Origin: Ensifer oleiphilus
GTDB lineage: Bacteria; Pseudomonadota; Alphaproteobacteria; Rhizobiales; Rhizobiaceae
Assembly (NCBI RefSeq): GCF_013371465.1
Contig: NZ_JABWDU010000001.1
Coordinates: forward strand, 1,045,794 to 1,109,793
Length of the DNA: 64,000 nucleotides
Reading direction: 5' to 3'
The notes under the pieces: model-generated
Told to the model about the DNA's origin: nothing
Database searches by the model: none
The model's input: the letters and a program-made list of their open reading frames with translations, nothing else
Program-made: the position numbers and the translations under genes
Part shown: piece by piece, positions 53,525 through 62,755 of the stretch
Position numbering within the stretch: position 1 is the first letter of the stretch
Layout: every line of letters begins with the position of its first letter

Positions 53525-54664
53525 ATGACAACTGAAAGTGCCATGACGTATGCCCCGTTGCTTGAGAGACGACTTGACGACGAGCGGCACGAGACATCCG
53601 CTTGCGAAACGGTTAGCGCGAAACCGGTGAAGAAGAAGGCACAGTTTTTACCGTCCTTCGAATTTTCGACCGCTGGCCTACCACGATCGGATCAATTTGC
53701 CGCGTGGCGCAACAGCTTCTCGCCCATGCTTGAACTAACCGAGATCGACGAAACGACGAGCGACTTCCAGGGGCGACAGAAACTTTGGGACCTCGGCAGT
53801 CTTGTCCTTGCAGAAATCAGCACCGACCGCCTCGCATTTTCCAGTCTGCCTGGACATGTTCGGCGGGATCCCGTCGACCACTGGACAATGACCGTCCTTT
53901 TGTCCGGATCGATCCGGACCGACGCGGCAAGGAGTGCGTTTACGGCGGGTCCGGGTGAAGTACAGATTCATTCGCTTGGTCGCTCCTTTGCCGGTGTGGT
54001 CGACAAAAGCGAGATGCTCATGCTTTTTGTGCCGCGCGACCATTCCCTTGAGACGGCGGCCATCCTTGGCTCGGCAGAATTTTCCGCGGTTGGGACCGGC
54101 ATGGGGCGGTTGCTCTCGGACTATCTTGTCGATGTGGCCAAGCGTCTGCCGATGCTCACTGAGGCCGATCTTCCTGGACTTGTCGCAGCCACGCGCGCGA
54201 TGATCCTTGCTTGTGTGTCGCCATCCGCCGAGCATATCGAAGCGGCGGAGGGGCCGATCGCCAATGTCCTTCTCGAAAGAGCGCGGCAACTGATACAAAG
54301 CCGGTTGCTCGACCCGAAACTCGGTTGCGAGATGGTGCGCAGGGAGCTCGGCATTTCGCGCACGCGGCTCTACAACCTTTTCGAGCCCTTCGGCGGGGTG
54401 ATGCATTTCATTCAGCACCGTCGGCTGCTCAGCGCCTGTGCCGCGCTGACCGATCCCAACGATCGGCGCCTCATATTCCAGATCGCTGAAGAGCGTGGTT
54501 TCAGCGACGGGGCGGAGTTCAGTCGTGCATTCAAGCGAGCCTTCGGCTCCAGCCCGAGCGAGGTGAGAAACCGAGGCGGAGGTAGCGTCCCTATTCGGCG
54601 ATTCCTTGAGGATTGCCCGTCGGCCGAACAATTGGGTGTGCTTCTGCGCCGATTGCAGGGCTAA
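53525..54664 (+). CDS. AraC-family transcriptional regulator
   Basis: A 379-residue regulator. Residues 40–225 form an AraC-binding-like sensor domain (FEFSTAGLPRSDQFAAWR at its start); the C-terminal 100 residues are a double helix-turn-helix AraC domain with GISRTRLYNLFEPFGGVMHF and GFSDGAEFSRAFKRAFGSSP. AAGGTG lies six bases before ATG 53525. No neighbouring catabolic operon points to a target. Confidence 0.92.
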   Translation: MTTESAMTYAPLLERRLDDERHETSACETVSAKPVKKKAQFLPSFEFSTAGLPRSDQFAAWRNSFSPMLELTEIDETTSDFQGRQKLWDLGSLVLAEISTDRLAFSSLPGHVRRDPVDHWTMTVLLSGSIRTDAARSAFTAGPGEVQIHSLGRSFAGVVDKSEMLMLFVPRDHSLETAAILGSAEFSAVGTGMGRLLSDYLVDVAKRLPMLTEADLPGLVAATRAMILACVSPSAEHIEAAEGPIANVLLERARQLIQSRLLDPKLGCEMVRRELGISRTRLYNLFEPFGGVMHFIQHRRLLSACAALTDPNDRRLIFQIAEERGFSDGAEFSRAFKRAFGSSPSEVRNRGGGSVPIRRFLEDCPSAEQLGVLLRRLQG

Positions 54665-54935
54665 CCTGAAACGAAGATTGCCTACCCCGGTATTGCCCGA
54701 GGCATTCAATAAGCGCGCGCGAGCTGGAATCTGGTCGCAGAAGCTGTGGAAGAATTTGGCGACGTAATCGTCTCCTAATCCGCTCACGCCATCGGCTCAG
54801 CGAGCGGAGTTATCAGCGCGATTATTATGCCCCTTGTGGAGACGGGGTCCGGCGCCGACGCGATATCCCGCTTGGCGGCATCTTCGTATCGATTCTTGAG
54901 CGGAAGCGGCGCGTACGATCTGCAGTAACCACGGA
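54665..54935. other. Gene-free stretch before the IS remnant
   Basis: No gene, terminator or repeat was recognised between the AraC-type stop and the left end of the IS630-type remnant. Confidence 0.4.
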
Positions 54936-55611
54936 TATTACCAAACCTCACTGCTATTGACTGACGGGATTCGCAAAACCCGACGAATCTGAAGCGGCAG
55001 TGCAAACGGGAGGATTGCGAAGGGTTCAGCGGCTTCTTTGCGGGCGGACTTTGATGGAGGCTGCGTCTTCTGCCCGACAGACAAAGGATGCCAGCCAAGC
55101 TCGTCGGCTCTTGGCTCTCGCCTCAATCCATGACGGCGGTTCGCGCTAAGACGCCGCCCGATTGGGCAGTGTGACCCTGCAGATCGTGCGTGACTGTGGG
55201 GATGTGCTTCAATGCACGCAGTCTCGACGGGTTGGCCAACGGGCAAAGCTCCCGACAAGTCGTCGCTGTTGAACCACGATCAGCGTGCGGCTTTGGCTCA
55301 AGCCATCGAACGCTGCCCCACACGACCAGCCTCCATCCCAGGTGCGATCTGCCCGAGGCCCGGCAAGGCCGCAGCCCTGGTCACGCCTTGGTGTGATGCC
55401 CACGCCATGAACCAGCATCTGGTCGAGATATCCCGCCATGGCGCCGACAATGCCTATGCTATCCTCATTATGGACAAGGCGGGCCGGTATGCGTCGGCAA
55501 AGCTCGTCGTGGTCGAGCGCATGGCAAAAGCTCCAGAACCAGCCATCCAAAATCATGTGCATCGGCATGTGGGCCTGGGCGCATGGGTCTGACCAATGAG
55601 CTTTGGTATAA
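54936..55611 (+). mobile_element. IS630-type remnant with both ends
   Basis: Left end TATTACCAAACCTCACTG (54936–54953) and right end CAATGAGCTTTGGTATA (55594–55610) are imperfect terminal inverted repeats, each next to TA, the IS630/Tc1 target. Total 676 bases against roughly 1.1 kb for a full element. Related to the shorter copy at 30938–31254. Confidence 0.7.
55018..55592 (+). pseudogene. IS630-family transposase, frameshifted and internally deleted
   Basis: The start codon is mutated (AAG in place of the ATG seen in the other copy). Landmarks in order: KDASQARRLLALASIHDGGSR, an in-frame TAA, DAARLGSVTLQIVRD, a frameshift, LLNHDQRAALAQAIE, a deletion, GAICPRPGKAAAL, HAMNQHLVEIS and LIMDKAGRYASAKLVV, another deletion, then KIMCIGMWAWAHGS, the usual C-terminus. 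The DDE region is partly lost. It cannot encode active transposase. Confidence 0.72.
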
Positions 55612-56246
55612 GTGAGCGGCTTGTTGCTTCGACGCATCCCGGACTTCTCGTGTGGCATCTGCTCGATCATCAGCCGGCATGAATTCCTGGTGCGCTATGC
55701 GTTCGTCTTCATGAAACTTCTTCTTTCGGTGAGCCCGTCGCTTCCGATCGAGAATCAGACGTCGCGAGTGGTTGCCAGCGAATCTCGCTTTTGATTCTTG
55801 TGAATTCGGTCGCGGCCAGAGCCGTCGGCAACCTCGATTCTGAAAAATAGGACGACGCAGCACGGGGTCTATTCCAAGCAAATTGATGCCCGGATGGGCC
55901 TTTCCCCTTAATTTCGGCCGCATTCTGCCTCTTTCTGAAACAGGCAGTGTTCCTTTCGCATAGGCTAAACCCAAGGGAATAAAGAGCTTTCTTAATCCTT
56001 TGTTAATTTCCTCGGGCCGCCTGCGGCGATTTTGTGTCGTTTCAGCAACAGGGTTCTGCGAAGGGCGATGCAAAGCACCTGATCTCGCCAGTTGGACGTT
56101 GCGCCGATGACCGCGTCTTGTATTTTCAACTCCGGAAGCAAGGGCGGTTGATCGTCCGACTTCTTGAACGTTGGGGATGGGGCAGGGAACGCTGTCCTTC
56201 AGCAAAATACCCAGACCCGTTTGAAACTTTTGACTGGAGGTCAGAA
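55612..56246. other. Upstream region of the porin gene
   Basis: About 630 bases with no supported gene. The part from 55960 to 56020 is AT-rich and a good candidate for the porin promoter, which would give a long 5' leader. No regulator site was recognised. Confidence 0.45.
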
Positions 56247-57299
56247 ATGAACATCAAGAGCCTTCTTCTCGGCTCCGCTGCAGCTCTCGCAGCAGTATCC
56301 GGCGCACAGGCAGCCGACGCAATCGTCGCAGCCGAGCCGGAGCCCATGGAATACGTTCGCGTTTGCGACGCTTTCGGCACTGGCTACTTCTACATCCCGG
56401 GCACCGAAACCTGCCTCAAGATCGGCGGCTTCGTTCGTTTCCAGACCGACTTCGGTCGTGACAAGGTTACGAGCAAGTGGAACCCGGCAAGCGTGCCTGG
56501 TAACCAGGCAACCTCTGACTGGGATGCATTCTCGCGCGCTTACATCTCGTTCGATGCCAAGAGCGACACCGAGTACGGCACGCTCACCGGCTTCTTCGCT
56601 GCTGAGTTCAATGCTGATGCAGACAGCGACGCTGGCGACAGCCTGATCGACGTTGATGAAGCCTACATCCAGCTCGGCGGCCTGAAGGCTGGCTTCTTCT
56701 ACAGCTGGTGGGATAAGGGTCTGAACGGCGAAACCGACACGCTCGGCAACAACACCGAGTTCAACTCGATCGCCTACCTCTATGACGGTGGCTCGTTCCA
56801 GGCTGGTATCTCGCTCGACGAACTCGAAGCTGCTACCACCAAGGCTAACGGCCTCGGCGTTGCAGGTATCGTTTCGGCTTCGGTTGGCGGCGTTTCCTTC
56901 GACCTGCTCGGCGGCTTCGACACCGAACTTGAAGAAGGCGCGATCCGCGCTCTGCTTTCGGCAGACCTCGGTCCGGGCACCTTCCAGCTCGCTGGTATCT
57001 GGGCTTCCAACCCGAACGCTTACTGGGCTGAATCCGAGTGGACCGTTGCTGCGTCGTACGCCTTCAAGGCAACCGACAAGCTGAAGATCACCCCCGGTGC
57101 CCAGTACTTCGGCGATCTGCAGAATGGCAACGACTTCGACAGCGGCCTCGACAAGTGGCGCGCTGGTCTGACCCTCGACTACGCGATCACCGAAGGTCTG
57201 GCGACCCGCGTGTCGGTTCAGTACGAAGACAAGGACACCATCAACGGTGGTTCCGAAGACCAGGTATTTGGTTTCGTCCGCCTGCAGCGCGACTTCTAA
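56247..57299 (+). CDS. ropA: Outer-membrane porin (Porin_2/RopA family)
   Basis: A 350-residue alphaproteobacterial porin. The signal peptide MNIKSLLLGSAAALAAVSGA ends at AQA, followed by AD. The hallmark VRVCDAFGTGYFYIPGTETC with two cysteines begins the barrel (residue about 40), and the chain ends in aromatic Phe (LQRDF), the outer-membrane assembly signal. Codons are biased to C-ending, fast ones, indicating strong expression. GGAGG lies six bases before ATG 56247; a strong terminator follows. The open frame reaches to 56034, but that extension lacks a signal. Confidence 0.94.
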   Translation: MNIKSLLLGSAAALAAVSGAQAADAIVAAEPEPMEYVRVCDAFGTGYFYIPGTETCLKIGGFVRFQTDFGRDKVTSKWNPASVPGNQATSDWDAFSRAYISFDAKSDTEYGTLTGFFAAEFNADADSDAGDSLIDVDEAYIQLGGLKAGFFYSWWDKGLNGETDTLGNNTEFNSIAYLYDGGSFQAGISLDELEAATTKANGLGVAGIVSASVGGVSFDLLGGFDTELEEGAIRALLSADLGPGTFQLAGIWASNPNAYWAESEWTVAASYAFKATDKLKITPGAQYFGDLQNGNDFDSGLDKWRAGLTLDYAITEGLATRVSVQYEDKDTINGGSEDQVFGFVRLQRDF

Positions 57300-57327
57300 T
57301 CTGATCTGACCTCGGTCAGATTAGAGA

Positions 57328-57353
57328 AGCCCGGCTTTCGAGCCGGGCTTTTT
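57328..57353 (+). terminator. Terminator after the porin gene
   Basis: AGCCCGGCT-TTCG-AGCCGGGCT, a perfect nine-base stem with a UUCG tetraloop, followed by TTTTT. A smaller hairpin (TCTGACC/GGTCAGA) lies just before it, right after the stop codon. Confidence 0.95.
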
Positions 57354-57425
57354 CATTTTTGTGCAAAGGTCGGTGGAGCCGGCTTCGTTGCGATGAATGT
57401 CACGACCCTCCTTGAGCACCGCCTA

Positions 57426-57535
57426 CATTACAGCGCCGCGCGTCAAGTATGACGCGCAAAGGACGCTGTAACGCTTTACATTTGCTGCATAATTTTCTCC
57501 GTAAATCGATTCCGATTTATGGAGTTATGCAGTAG
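57426..57535 (-). repeat. Dispersed palindromic repeat, family 1, fullest copy
   Basis: On the minus strand it reads ACTGCATAACTCC, AAATCGGAATCGATTT, ATTATGCAGC, then GTTACAGCGTCCTTTGCGCG and the opposing arm GACGCGCGGCGCTGTAA. Two palindromes in about 110 bases. The left end supplies the TAA stop of the neighbouring hydrolase gene. Confidence 0.7.
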
Positions 57536-58406
57536 TCTCCAGAAATTCAGCGATGTCTTGCTTGAGGTCGCCGACATGCAGCAGTGGTGCGTGTCCCTGA
57601 CCAAATGCGGTAACCAAAGTCATTTTTGGATGCCGACGGTGCATTTCGGTGGCTGTTTCTTCGGCCAGCAACCGCGTATTTTCTCCTCGGATGAGTAACA
57701 AAGGGTATTGGCCGAGCGCCTGAAAGGGCTCCCAGAGATCGGGCAGGGGAGTGCTGGCGTCGAGCGGCAGCAGCTGCTTTGCAATTGCCTGATCGAAGTC
57801 GGGGGCCGGATATCCGTTTTCATCGCGGTAAATGGCGTTCGTCATGTCGCGCCAATCGATTTCGCCAAGTGCCGGAAACTCGGTGCCGTGCAAGGCCCGA
57901 AGATGAGCCGGCGCATCTTCCCAGGTCTGCGGTCTGCTGCCGTTATTGAGGTAGTCGCGGATTGCCAGCAATCCGCCACGTTCGATCACGGGGCCGATAT
58001 CGTTTAGCACGACGGCTGCAATGAGCGACGGCATCTGTTGTGCGAGCAGATGCAGTATCAAGCCGCCGCGGGAAGTTCCGATGAAAACCGCTCTCTCAAT
58101 TCCGAGCGCATGGCAGGCCGTGATAACGTCGTTGGTTTCGACGGGAATGCTGTAGTGGCTCTTGTCCGGATCGCGCTCCGATTGTCCACGGCCGCGGTAG
58201 TCGAGGCAGACGACAGTGCGCGAGCCGCCGACCGGGGATGAGAGATGCAGTGCGAGGCAATGGAAATCGCGACTGTTGCGCGTGAGGCCGGCAAGGCAAA
58301 CGACGGGCAAAGAGCCGCCAGCTTCGAGTGATCTGTGACCATAGATACGCCCGTAGAGCCGCAAGCCGTCGTTCGATGGAAAAAAGTGCTCGCTAAAACT
58401 GTCCAT
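57525..58406 (-). CDS. Alpha/beta hydrolase
   Basis: A 293-residue serine hydrolase: VVCLAGLTRNSRDFH near the oxyanion region, nucleophile Ser in FIGTSRGGLILHLL, a late Asp region and the His in AFGQGHAPLLHV near residue 275. Likely an esterase or lactonase; substrate unknown. AGGAG lies nine bases before ATG 58406. Its stop codon lies inside a dispersed palindromic repeat, which may also act as its transcription end. Confidence 0.9.
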   Translation of the reverse strand: MDSFSEHFFPSNDGLRLYGRIYGHRSLEAGGSLPVVCLAGLTRNSRDFHCLALHLSSPVGGSRTVVCLDYRGRGQSERDPDKSHYSIPVETNDVITACHALGIERAVFIGTSRGGLILHLLAQQMPSLIAAVVLNDIGPVIERGGLLAIRDYLNNGSRPQTWEDAPAHLRALHGTEFPALGEIDWRDMTNAIYRDENGYPAPDFDQAIAKQLLPLDASTPLPDLWEPFQALGQYPLLLIRGENTRLLAEETATEMHRRHPKMTLVTAFGQGHAPLLHVGDLKQDIAEFLETTA

Positions 58407-58951
58407 GCCCGATGGCTCCTGACCTTTACTCTGTCGTCAAAGGAAGAATAGAGCGCTTTTGGGGAAAGTGCGAAGAGCTTTCTCGTCAGAAAATTCGTGA
58501 AAACAAAGAGATAGAGTTGTTTCGGTGACCCCGTTTGAGCCTAAAACACTTTAAAGCATGTCGGGCAAAGTGTGCCGCAGTTTTGCGGTAGCGACATGCG
58601 TAACAACAAGAGCCTAGAGCGCGACAAGCGAACCCTAGAGATCGCTACACGCAATAGTGTCCGGGCTTGGGTCGCCATGCCATGATGGCACGACCTTTGT
58701 CAGTGCGGCGGGCGTAAACAGGGGGGCCAAAAATGGCGCGCCCCCAGTTCGCCGAGCATGGATTTGACCGTGCAGATGTCTTGCTGCAGTGGCTTGAGTG
58801 CACGCCGGTCTTGGGCGTTTACCAGGGGGCACTGCCGTCTCTTGTTGCTAAAGCATATCGCGCAAAATTGTTCCGCGGTTTTGCGATAACGACATGCGTC
58901 AAAACAAGAACTTAAAGCGAGACAAGCGAATCTGAAAGATCGCGACGCGCT
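58407..58951. other. Intergenic region dominated by two direct repeats
   Basis: No gene was supported; the 60-codon frame at 58738–58915 runs into a repeat and lacks other support. The region holds two about 105-base direct repeats separated by about 195 bases of unique sequence. Confidence 0.5.
58551..58653 (+). repeat. Dispersed repeat, family 2, copy A
   Basis: Starts TTAAAGCATGTCG, with CGACATGC about 35 bases later forming the first hairpin, then AGAGCGCGACAAGCGAA and GATCGCTACACGC as a decayed second hairpin. About 80% like copy B. Confidence 0.7.
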
Positions 58952-58955
58952 TTAA
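58849..58955 (+). repeat. Dispersed repeat, family 2, copy B
   Basis: TAAAGCATATCGCGCAAA, GCGATAACGACATGC, AAAGCGAGACAAGCGAATC and GATCGCGACGCGCTTTAA: two imperfect palindromes in 107 bases. The end overlaps the TAA stop of the lytic transglycosylase gene. Confidence 0.75.
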
Positions 58956-61024
58956 GACGGTGAACGTCCCATCCTGAGATCTTCGACGATATCAGCGCTT
59001 TGGCCGAGCCGCACCTTGTAGACCTGGTAGTTTTCCATGACACGCTGGACGTAGTTGCGCGTCTCCTGGAACGGGATGCGCTCGATCCAGTCGACGACCT
59101 CGTCGATTGGCTTGCCGCGGGGATCGCCATAGCGGCTTAGCCAGTCCGGGACCCGCCGCGGGCCGGCATTGTAGGCGATGAAGGTGAGAATGTAGGACCC
59201 GCCGAAGCTGTTGATCTGTTCACCGAGGTAATGCGCGCCGAGGGTGGCGTTGTATCCGGCATCGCTCGTCAACCGGTCCTTGGAATAGGCAAGACCGTAG
59301 CGGCTCGCCACGCCTTTGGCTGTTCCCGGCAGCAGCTGTAGCAGGCCGCGCGCGTTGGCCGTCGAGACGGCGGCGGGATTGAAGGCGCTTTCCTGGCGCG
59401 CGATCGCATAGGCGAGCGCCTTGCCCGAGCCGTCGATGTTGGCGGTCGGCGGGATGACGCCGACGGGAAAGGCAAGCGCTGCGACGTCGATGCCGCGGCC
59501 GAAGGCCGTCTTGCCGATCTGAAGGGAAAGCTGGTGATTGCGGGTTTTTTCTGCGCGGGCCGAAAGGATGGCCAACTCGCCGGGGCTCGTCAGTTCCTCA
59601 GCCAATGCTCGGTAGATACTGTCGGCGCGCCAGCTGTGGCCCGCGGCTTCGAGCCGTGAGATGGCGCGAACTGCTTCACGGCTTTCGAAACGGGCGCGGT
59701 CTTCAGCCGAGGGCGCGGGATAGGTCACGTTGAGGACCTTGCGGCCGAGCCGTGCGGCCGCGAGCTGGCCGAAGAACGTGCCTGGAAACCGGGCGGCATT
59801 GGCGAAATAGTCCTTGGCATTGCCCGGTCCACCGGCTTCCGCCGATCGTCCAAGCCAGTACCAGGCGCGCGATGCGGAAAGCGGTCTGGTGGAAACATCG
59901 AGAATGCGTCGGAAATGCCGCGCGGCGGCCGCCGGGTTCTCGTTGCCACGCAGTGCGTACCATCCGGCATGGAACTCCGCATCGACGATATCGGTCGCTT
60001 CGGTTGCTCTGTGGTTGGCGGCAACCTGATAGGCGCCACGGAAATCCCCCTTGTCCAGCAGCCCGCGGCTGATAATCCGCTGCTCGGTCCACCACTCTCC
60101 GGGATTGATCAGCGCGTCCTGCTCGCTCGGCATCGTCGCCAGCAGCTTGGCGGCCTCGGCATAGTTATCCTGCTTGCGGAGGTTCTCGATGCGGATGAAC
60201 AGATAGGATGGGTCCTTATGCCAAGAGGGGTCGACCGCCGATATCAGCGCCGTGGCATCGGCGCTGCCACGGTTGACTGCCGCCCAGGCGTGATAGAGCG
60301 ACTGAGCCTTGCCGAGATCGCTGAAGCGTTCGGCCTGCTCGACGCGATTGCGATAAAGCAGCATCGCCATTCGCCGTCTGTGGTCGCCGACTGTCAGCAA
60401 GCCGGAAAATTCGGAAAGGATCTGGGTCTCCACATCCTTGTCGAGGCCTTGCTTGAACCAGAGCGTGCGCAAGCGCGTGGCAGCCGCCGCACTTTCCCCC
60501 TGGGCCACAAGCGCGCGGGCAAGGATGATCGTGCCTTCCGTGGTCTCAGGCTGTGTCTGGCCGAAGGCAGCAAGAACGTCTGCTGGCCGCGGGTTCTCGC
60601 GATAGAGCGCGCGTTCGGAGTTTGCACGCAGCGATTTGAGGCCGGGCCACCCCTGCAGTTCACGCTGGGCACTGGCGATTTCGAAGGAGGGGATGTCGCG
60701 TTGACCCGAGACGGCGATCGCCCAGGTCAGAATGTGACGGTCGAGCGTGCCGTCAGCGATGCGGTTTCGAACGGCGATTGCCGTGGCGGGGTCCTTGTTG
60801 GAAAGCGCATCCAGCCCGAGTTTCAGCTCACCTTGGATCGGCGATGCCGTCGCGGGGATCGCGCCGGTGATGTCCTTGCCGGATACGCGCTCAGCCTTGT
60901 CGGAGATAGCCGGTTTGGCGCCTGGTACCGGCACTTTGTTCGGGGGCTCGGAAGAAAGGGCCGACGAGGCCAGAAGCGCTGCGCCGGTCATGGCGGCGAC
61001 AGGCAGAAGAATTAATCCGCGCAT
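58952..61024 (-). CDS. slt: Soluble lytic murein transglycosylase (Slt family)
   Basis: A 690-residue periplasmic enzyme that cleaves peptidoglycan glycan strands with 1,6-anhydro formation. The signal peptide ends near LSSEPP; about 480 residues of helical (superhelical U-domain-like) sequence are followed by the goose-type SLT domain with catalytic Glu545 in ARQESAFNPAAVS, GLLQLLPGTAKGVA, and AYNAGPRRVPDW. ATG 61024 is used; a TTG one codon earlier is possible. The stop lies in a dispersed repeat. It is divergent from dapA. Confidence 0.93.
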   Translation of the reverse strand: MRGLILLPVAAMTGAALLASSALSSEPPNKVPVPGAKPAISDKAERVSGKDITGAIPATASPIQGELKLGLDALSNKDPATAIAVRNRIADGTLDRHILTWAIAVSGQRDIPSFEIASAQRELQGWPGLKSLRANSERALYRENPRPADVLAAFGQTQPETTEGTIILARALVAQGESAAAATRLRTLWFKQGLDKDVETQILSEFSGLLTVGDHRRRMAMLLYRNRVEQAERFSDLGKAQSLYHAWAAVNRGSADATALISAVDPSWHKDPSYLFIRIENLRKQDNYAEAAKLLATMPSEQDALINPGEWWTEQRIISRGLLDKGDFRGAYQVAANHRATEATDIVDAEFHAGWYALRGNENPAAAARHFRRILDVSTRPLSASRAWYWLGRSAEAGGPGNAKDYFANAARFPGTFFGQLAAARLGRKVLNVTYPAPSAEDRARFESREAVRAISRLEAAGHSWRADSIYRALAEELTSPGELAILSARAEKTRNHQLSLQIGKTAFGRGIDVAALAFPVGVIPPTANIDGSGKALAYAIARQESAFNPAAVSTANARGLLQLLPGTAKGVASRYGLAYSKDRLTSDAGYNATLGAHYLGEQINSFGGSYILTFIAYNAGPRRVPDWLSRYGDPRGKPIDEVVDWIERIPFQETRNYVQRVMENYQVYKVRLGQSADIVEDLRMGRSPS

Positions 61025-61321
61025 CAAGAGCCCCGTGTTTCCCCGTGTCTCGCATTCATTTGCCGCCGGATTGCCTAACGAAAGGTTACCGGGATTTACC
61101 GATCATCGCAATTGCACCTCCCGGCACCTTCACCACCGGATGGCAGGCTACAAGGATTATGCGGCTTGAACGTCAAGCTTTTACGTGAAAACCGGCATGA
61201 AATGCCGTGTCACGGCGCTTGCCGCAGCCCCCTCACATGATTATGGTGCGGCAGTTTTTTAACCGTCGATTACGGCCAAAGCGTGAGTGTGCTTGCGTCT
61301 TTGAGCCGTCAGGAGTTGTGC
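61025..61321. other. Divergent promoter region between slt and dapA
   Basis: Nothing beyond likely promoters was recognised in this 297-base gap. Confidence 0.4.
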
Positions 61322-62206
61322 ATGTTCAAGGGTTCCATTCCCGCTCTCGTAACACCGTTCACCGCCTCTGGCGCTGTGGATGCGGAAGGTTTCGTCGCGC
61401 ATGTGGAATGGCAGATAAAAGAGGGCAGCACCGGCCTCGTGCCCGTCGGCACGACTGGTGAATCCCCGACCCTTTCGCATTCCGAACACAAGCAGGTCGT
61501 CGAACTCTGCATCAAGGCGGCCGCTGGGCGCGTGCCGGTGATTGCCGGCGCCGGCTCCAACAACACCATCGAAGCCGTCGAGCTTGCGCAACACGCCGAA
61601 AAGGCGGGTGCGGATGCGGTGCTTGTCGTCACGCCTTACTACAACAAGCCGACGCAGAAAGGCCTGTTCGCCCACTTTTCGGCGATCGCTGAAAGCGTGA
61701 AGCTGCCGATCGTCATCTACAATATCCCCGGCCGCTCTGTCGTCGACATGAGCGTCGAAACGATGGCAGCCCTTGCCAAGGCCTACCCGTCGATCGTTGG
61801 CGTCAAGGACGCGACCGGCAAGATCGAACGCGTATCCGAGCAGCGCATGGCCTGCGGCAAAGATTTCGTACAGCTTTCTGGCGAGGACGCCACCGCGCTC
61901 GGCTTCAATGCCCATGGCGGTGTCGGCTGCATCTCGGTGACGGCAAACGTCGCGCCGCGGCTTTGTGCCGAATTCCAGCAGGCCACGCTTGCCGGCGACT
62001 ATGCGAAGGCGCTTGACTATCAAGACAAGTTGATGCCGCTGCACAAGGCCATCTTCATGGAGCCTGGCCTTTGCGGCGCCAAGTATGCGCTTAACCGTCT
62101 CGGACGCATGAGCCGCGCGGTTCGTTCGCCGTTGCTTTCGACACTCGAGCCAGCCACGGAAGCCGCAATCGACGCGGCGCTCAGGCATGCAGGATTGATG
62201 AACTGA
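61322..62206 (+). CDS. dapA: 4-hydroxy-tetrahydrodipicolinate synthase
   Basis: Condenses pyruvate and aspartate semialdehyde, the first step of the lysine/diaminopimelate branch. The 294 residues have GTTGES (43–48), Tyr106–Tyr107 in TPYYNKPTQ, Tyr133 in VIYNIPGR and the Schiff-base Lys162 in GVKDATG. AGGAG lies seven bases before ATG 61322. smpB starts within its stop codon (TGATG), so the two are translationally coupled. Confidence 0.97.
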   Translation: MFKGSIPALVTPFTASGAVDAEGFVAHVEWQIKEGSTGLVPVGTTGESPTLSHSEHKQVVELCIKAAAGRVPVIAGAGSNNTIEAVELAQHAEKAGADAVLVVTPYYNKPTQKGLFAHFSAIAESVKLPIVIYNIPGRSVVDMSVETMAALAKAYPSIVGVKDATGKIERVSEQRMACGKDFVQLSGEDATALGFNAHGGVGCISVTANVAPRLCAEFQQATLAGDYAKALDYQDKLMPLHKAIFMEPGLCGAKYALNRLGRMSRAVRSPLLSTLEPATEAAIDAALRHAGLMN

Positions 62207-62685
62207 TGGCACCCAAGGGAAGCCAGCGCACGGTCAAGAAAATCGTGGCGGAGAACCGAAAGGCCCGCTTCAATTACGAGATCGTCGATACCTACGAGGC
62301 CGGTCTGGTTCTGACCGGCACCGAGGTCAAATCGCTGCGCGAAGGCAAGGCAAACATCGCTGAATCCTACGCCACCGACGAGGGCGGCGAGATCTGGCTG
62401 ATCAATTCCTATCTACCGGAATACCTGCAGGCGAACCGCTTCAACCATGAGACCCGTCGTCGTCGCAAGCTGTTGCTGTCCAAGCGCGAGGTTAACCGGC
62501 TGCAGGGTGCCGTCAACCGTGAAGGCATGTCGCTCATTCCGCTCAAGATCTATTTCAACGATCAGGGCAGGGCCAAACTTGAGCTGGCGCTGGGCAAGGG
62601 CAAGAAGCTGCATGACAAGCGCGAAAGCGCCAAGGAACGCGACTGGAACAGGCAGAAGAGCCGGTTGCTCAAGGACCGTGGCTGA
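62206..62685 (+). CDS. smpB: SsrA-binding protein SmpB
   Basis: Partner of tmRNA in trans-translation, rescuing stalled ribosomes. The 159 residues show [35 protein letters not shown], and the basic C-terminal tail [16 protein letters not shown] that inserts in the mRNA channel. Its start overlaps the dapA stop. No tmRNA gene was seen in the window. Confidence 0.97.
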   Translation: MAPKGSQRTVKKIVAENRKARFNYEIVDTYEAGLVLTGTEVKSLREGKANIAESYATDEGGEIWLINSYLPEYLQANRFNHETRRRRKLLLSKREVNRLQGAVNREGMSLIPLKIYFNDQGRAKLELALGKGKKLHDKRESAKERDWNRQKSRLLKDRG

Positions 62686-62755
62686 ACGCAGCCCCGCGCT
62701 CGTCAGGGCGCGGACGCGGCTCATTCTTCACTGATTGGCGGGTGGCGGGGTTCGC

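Noticed and set aside
58738-58915. 60-codon plus-strand ORF between the two direct repeats
   Set aside because: Its 3' third is repeat DNA, it lacks a ribosome site and no family is recognised.
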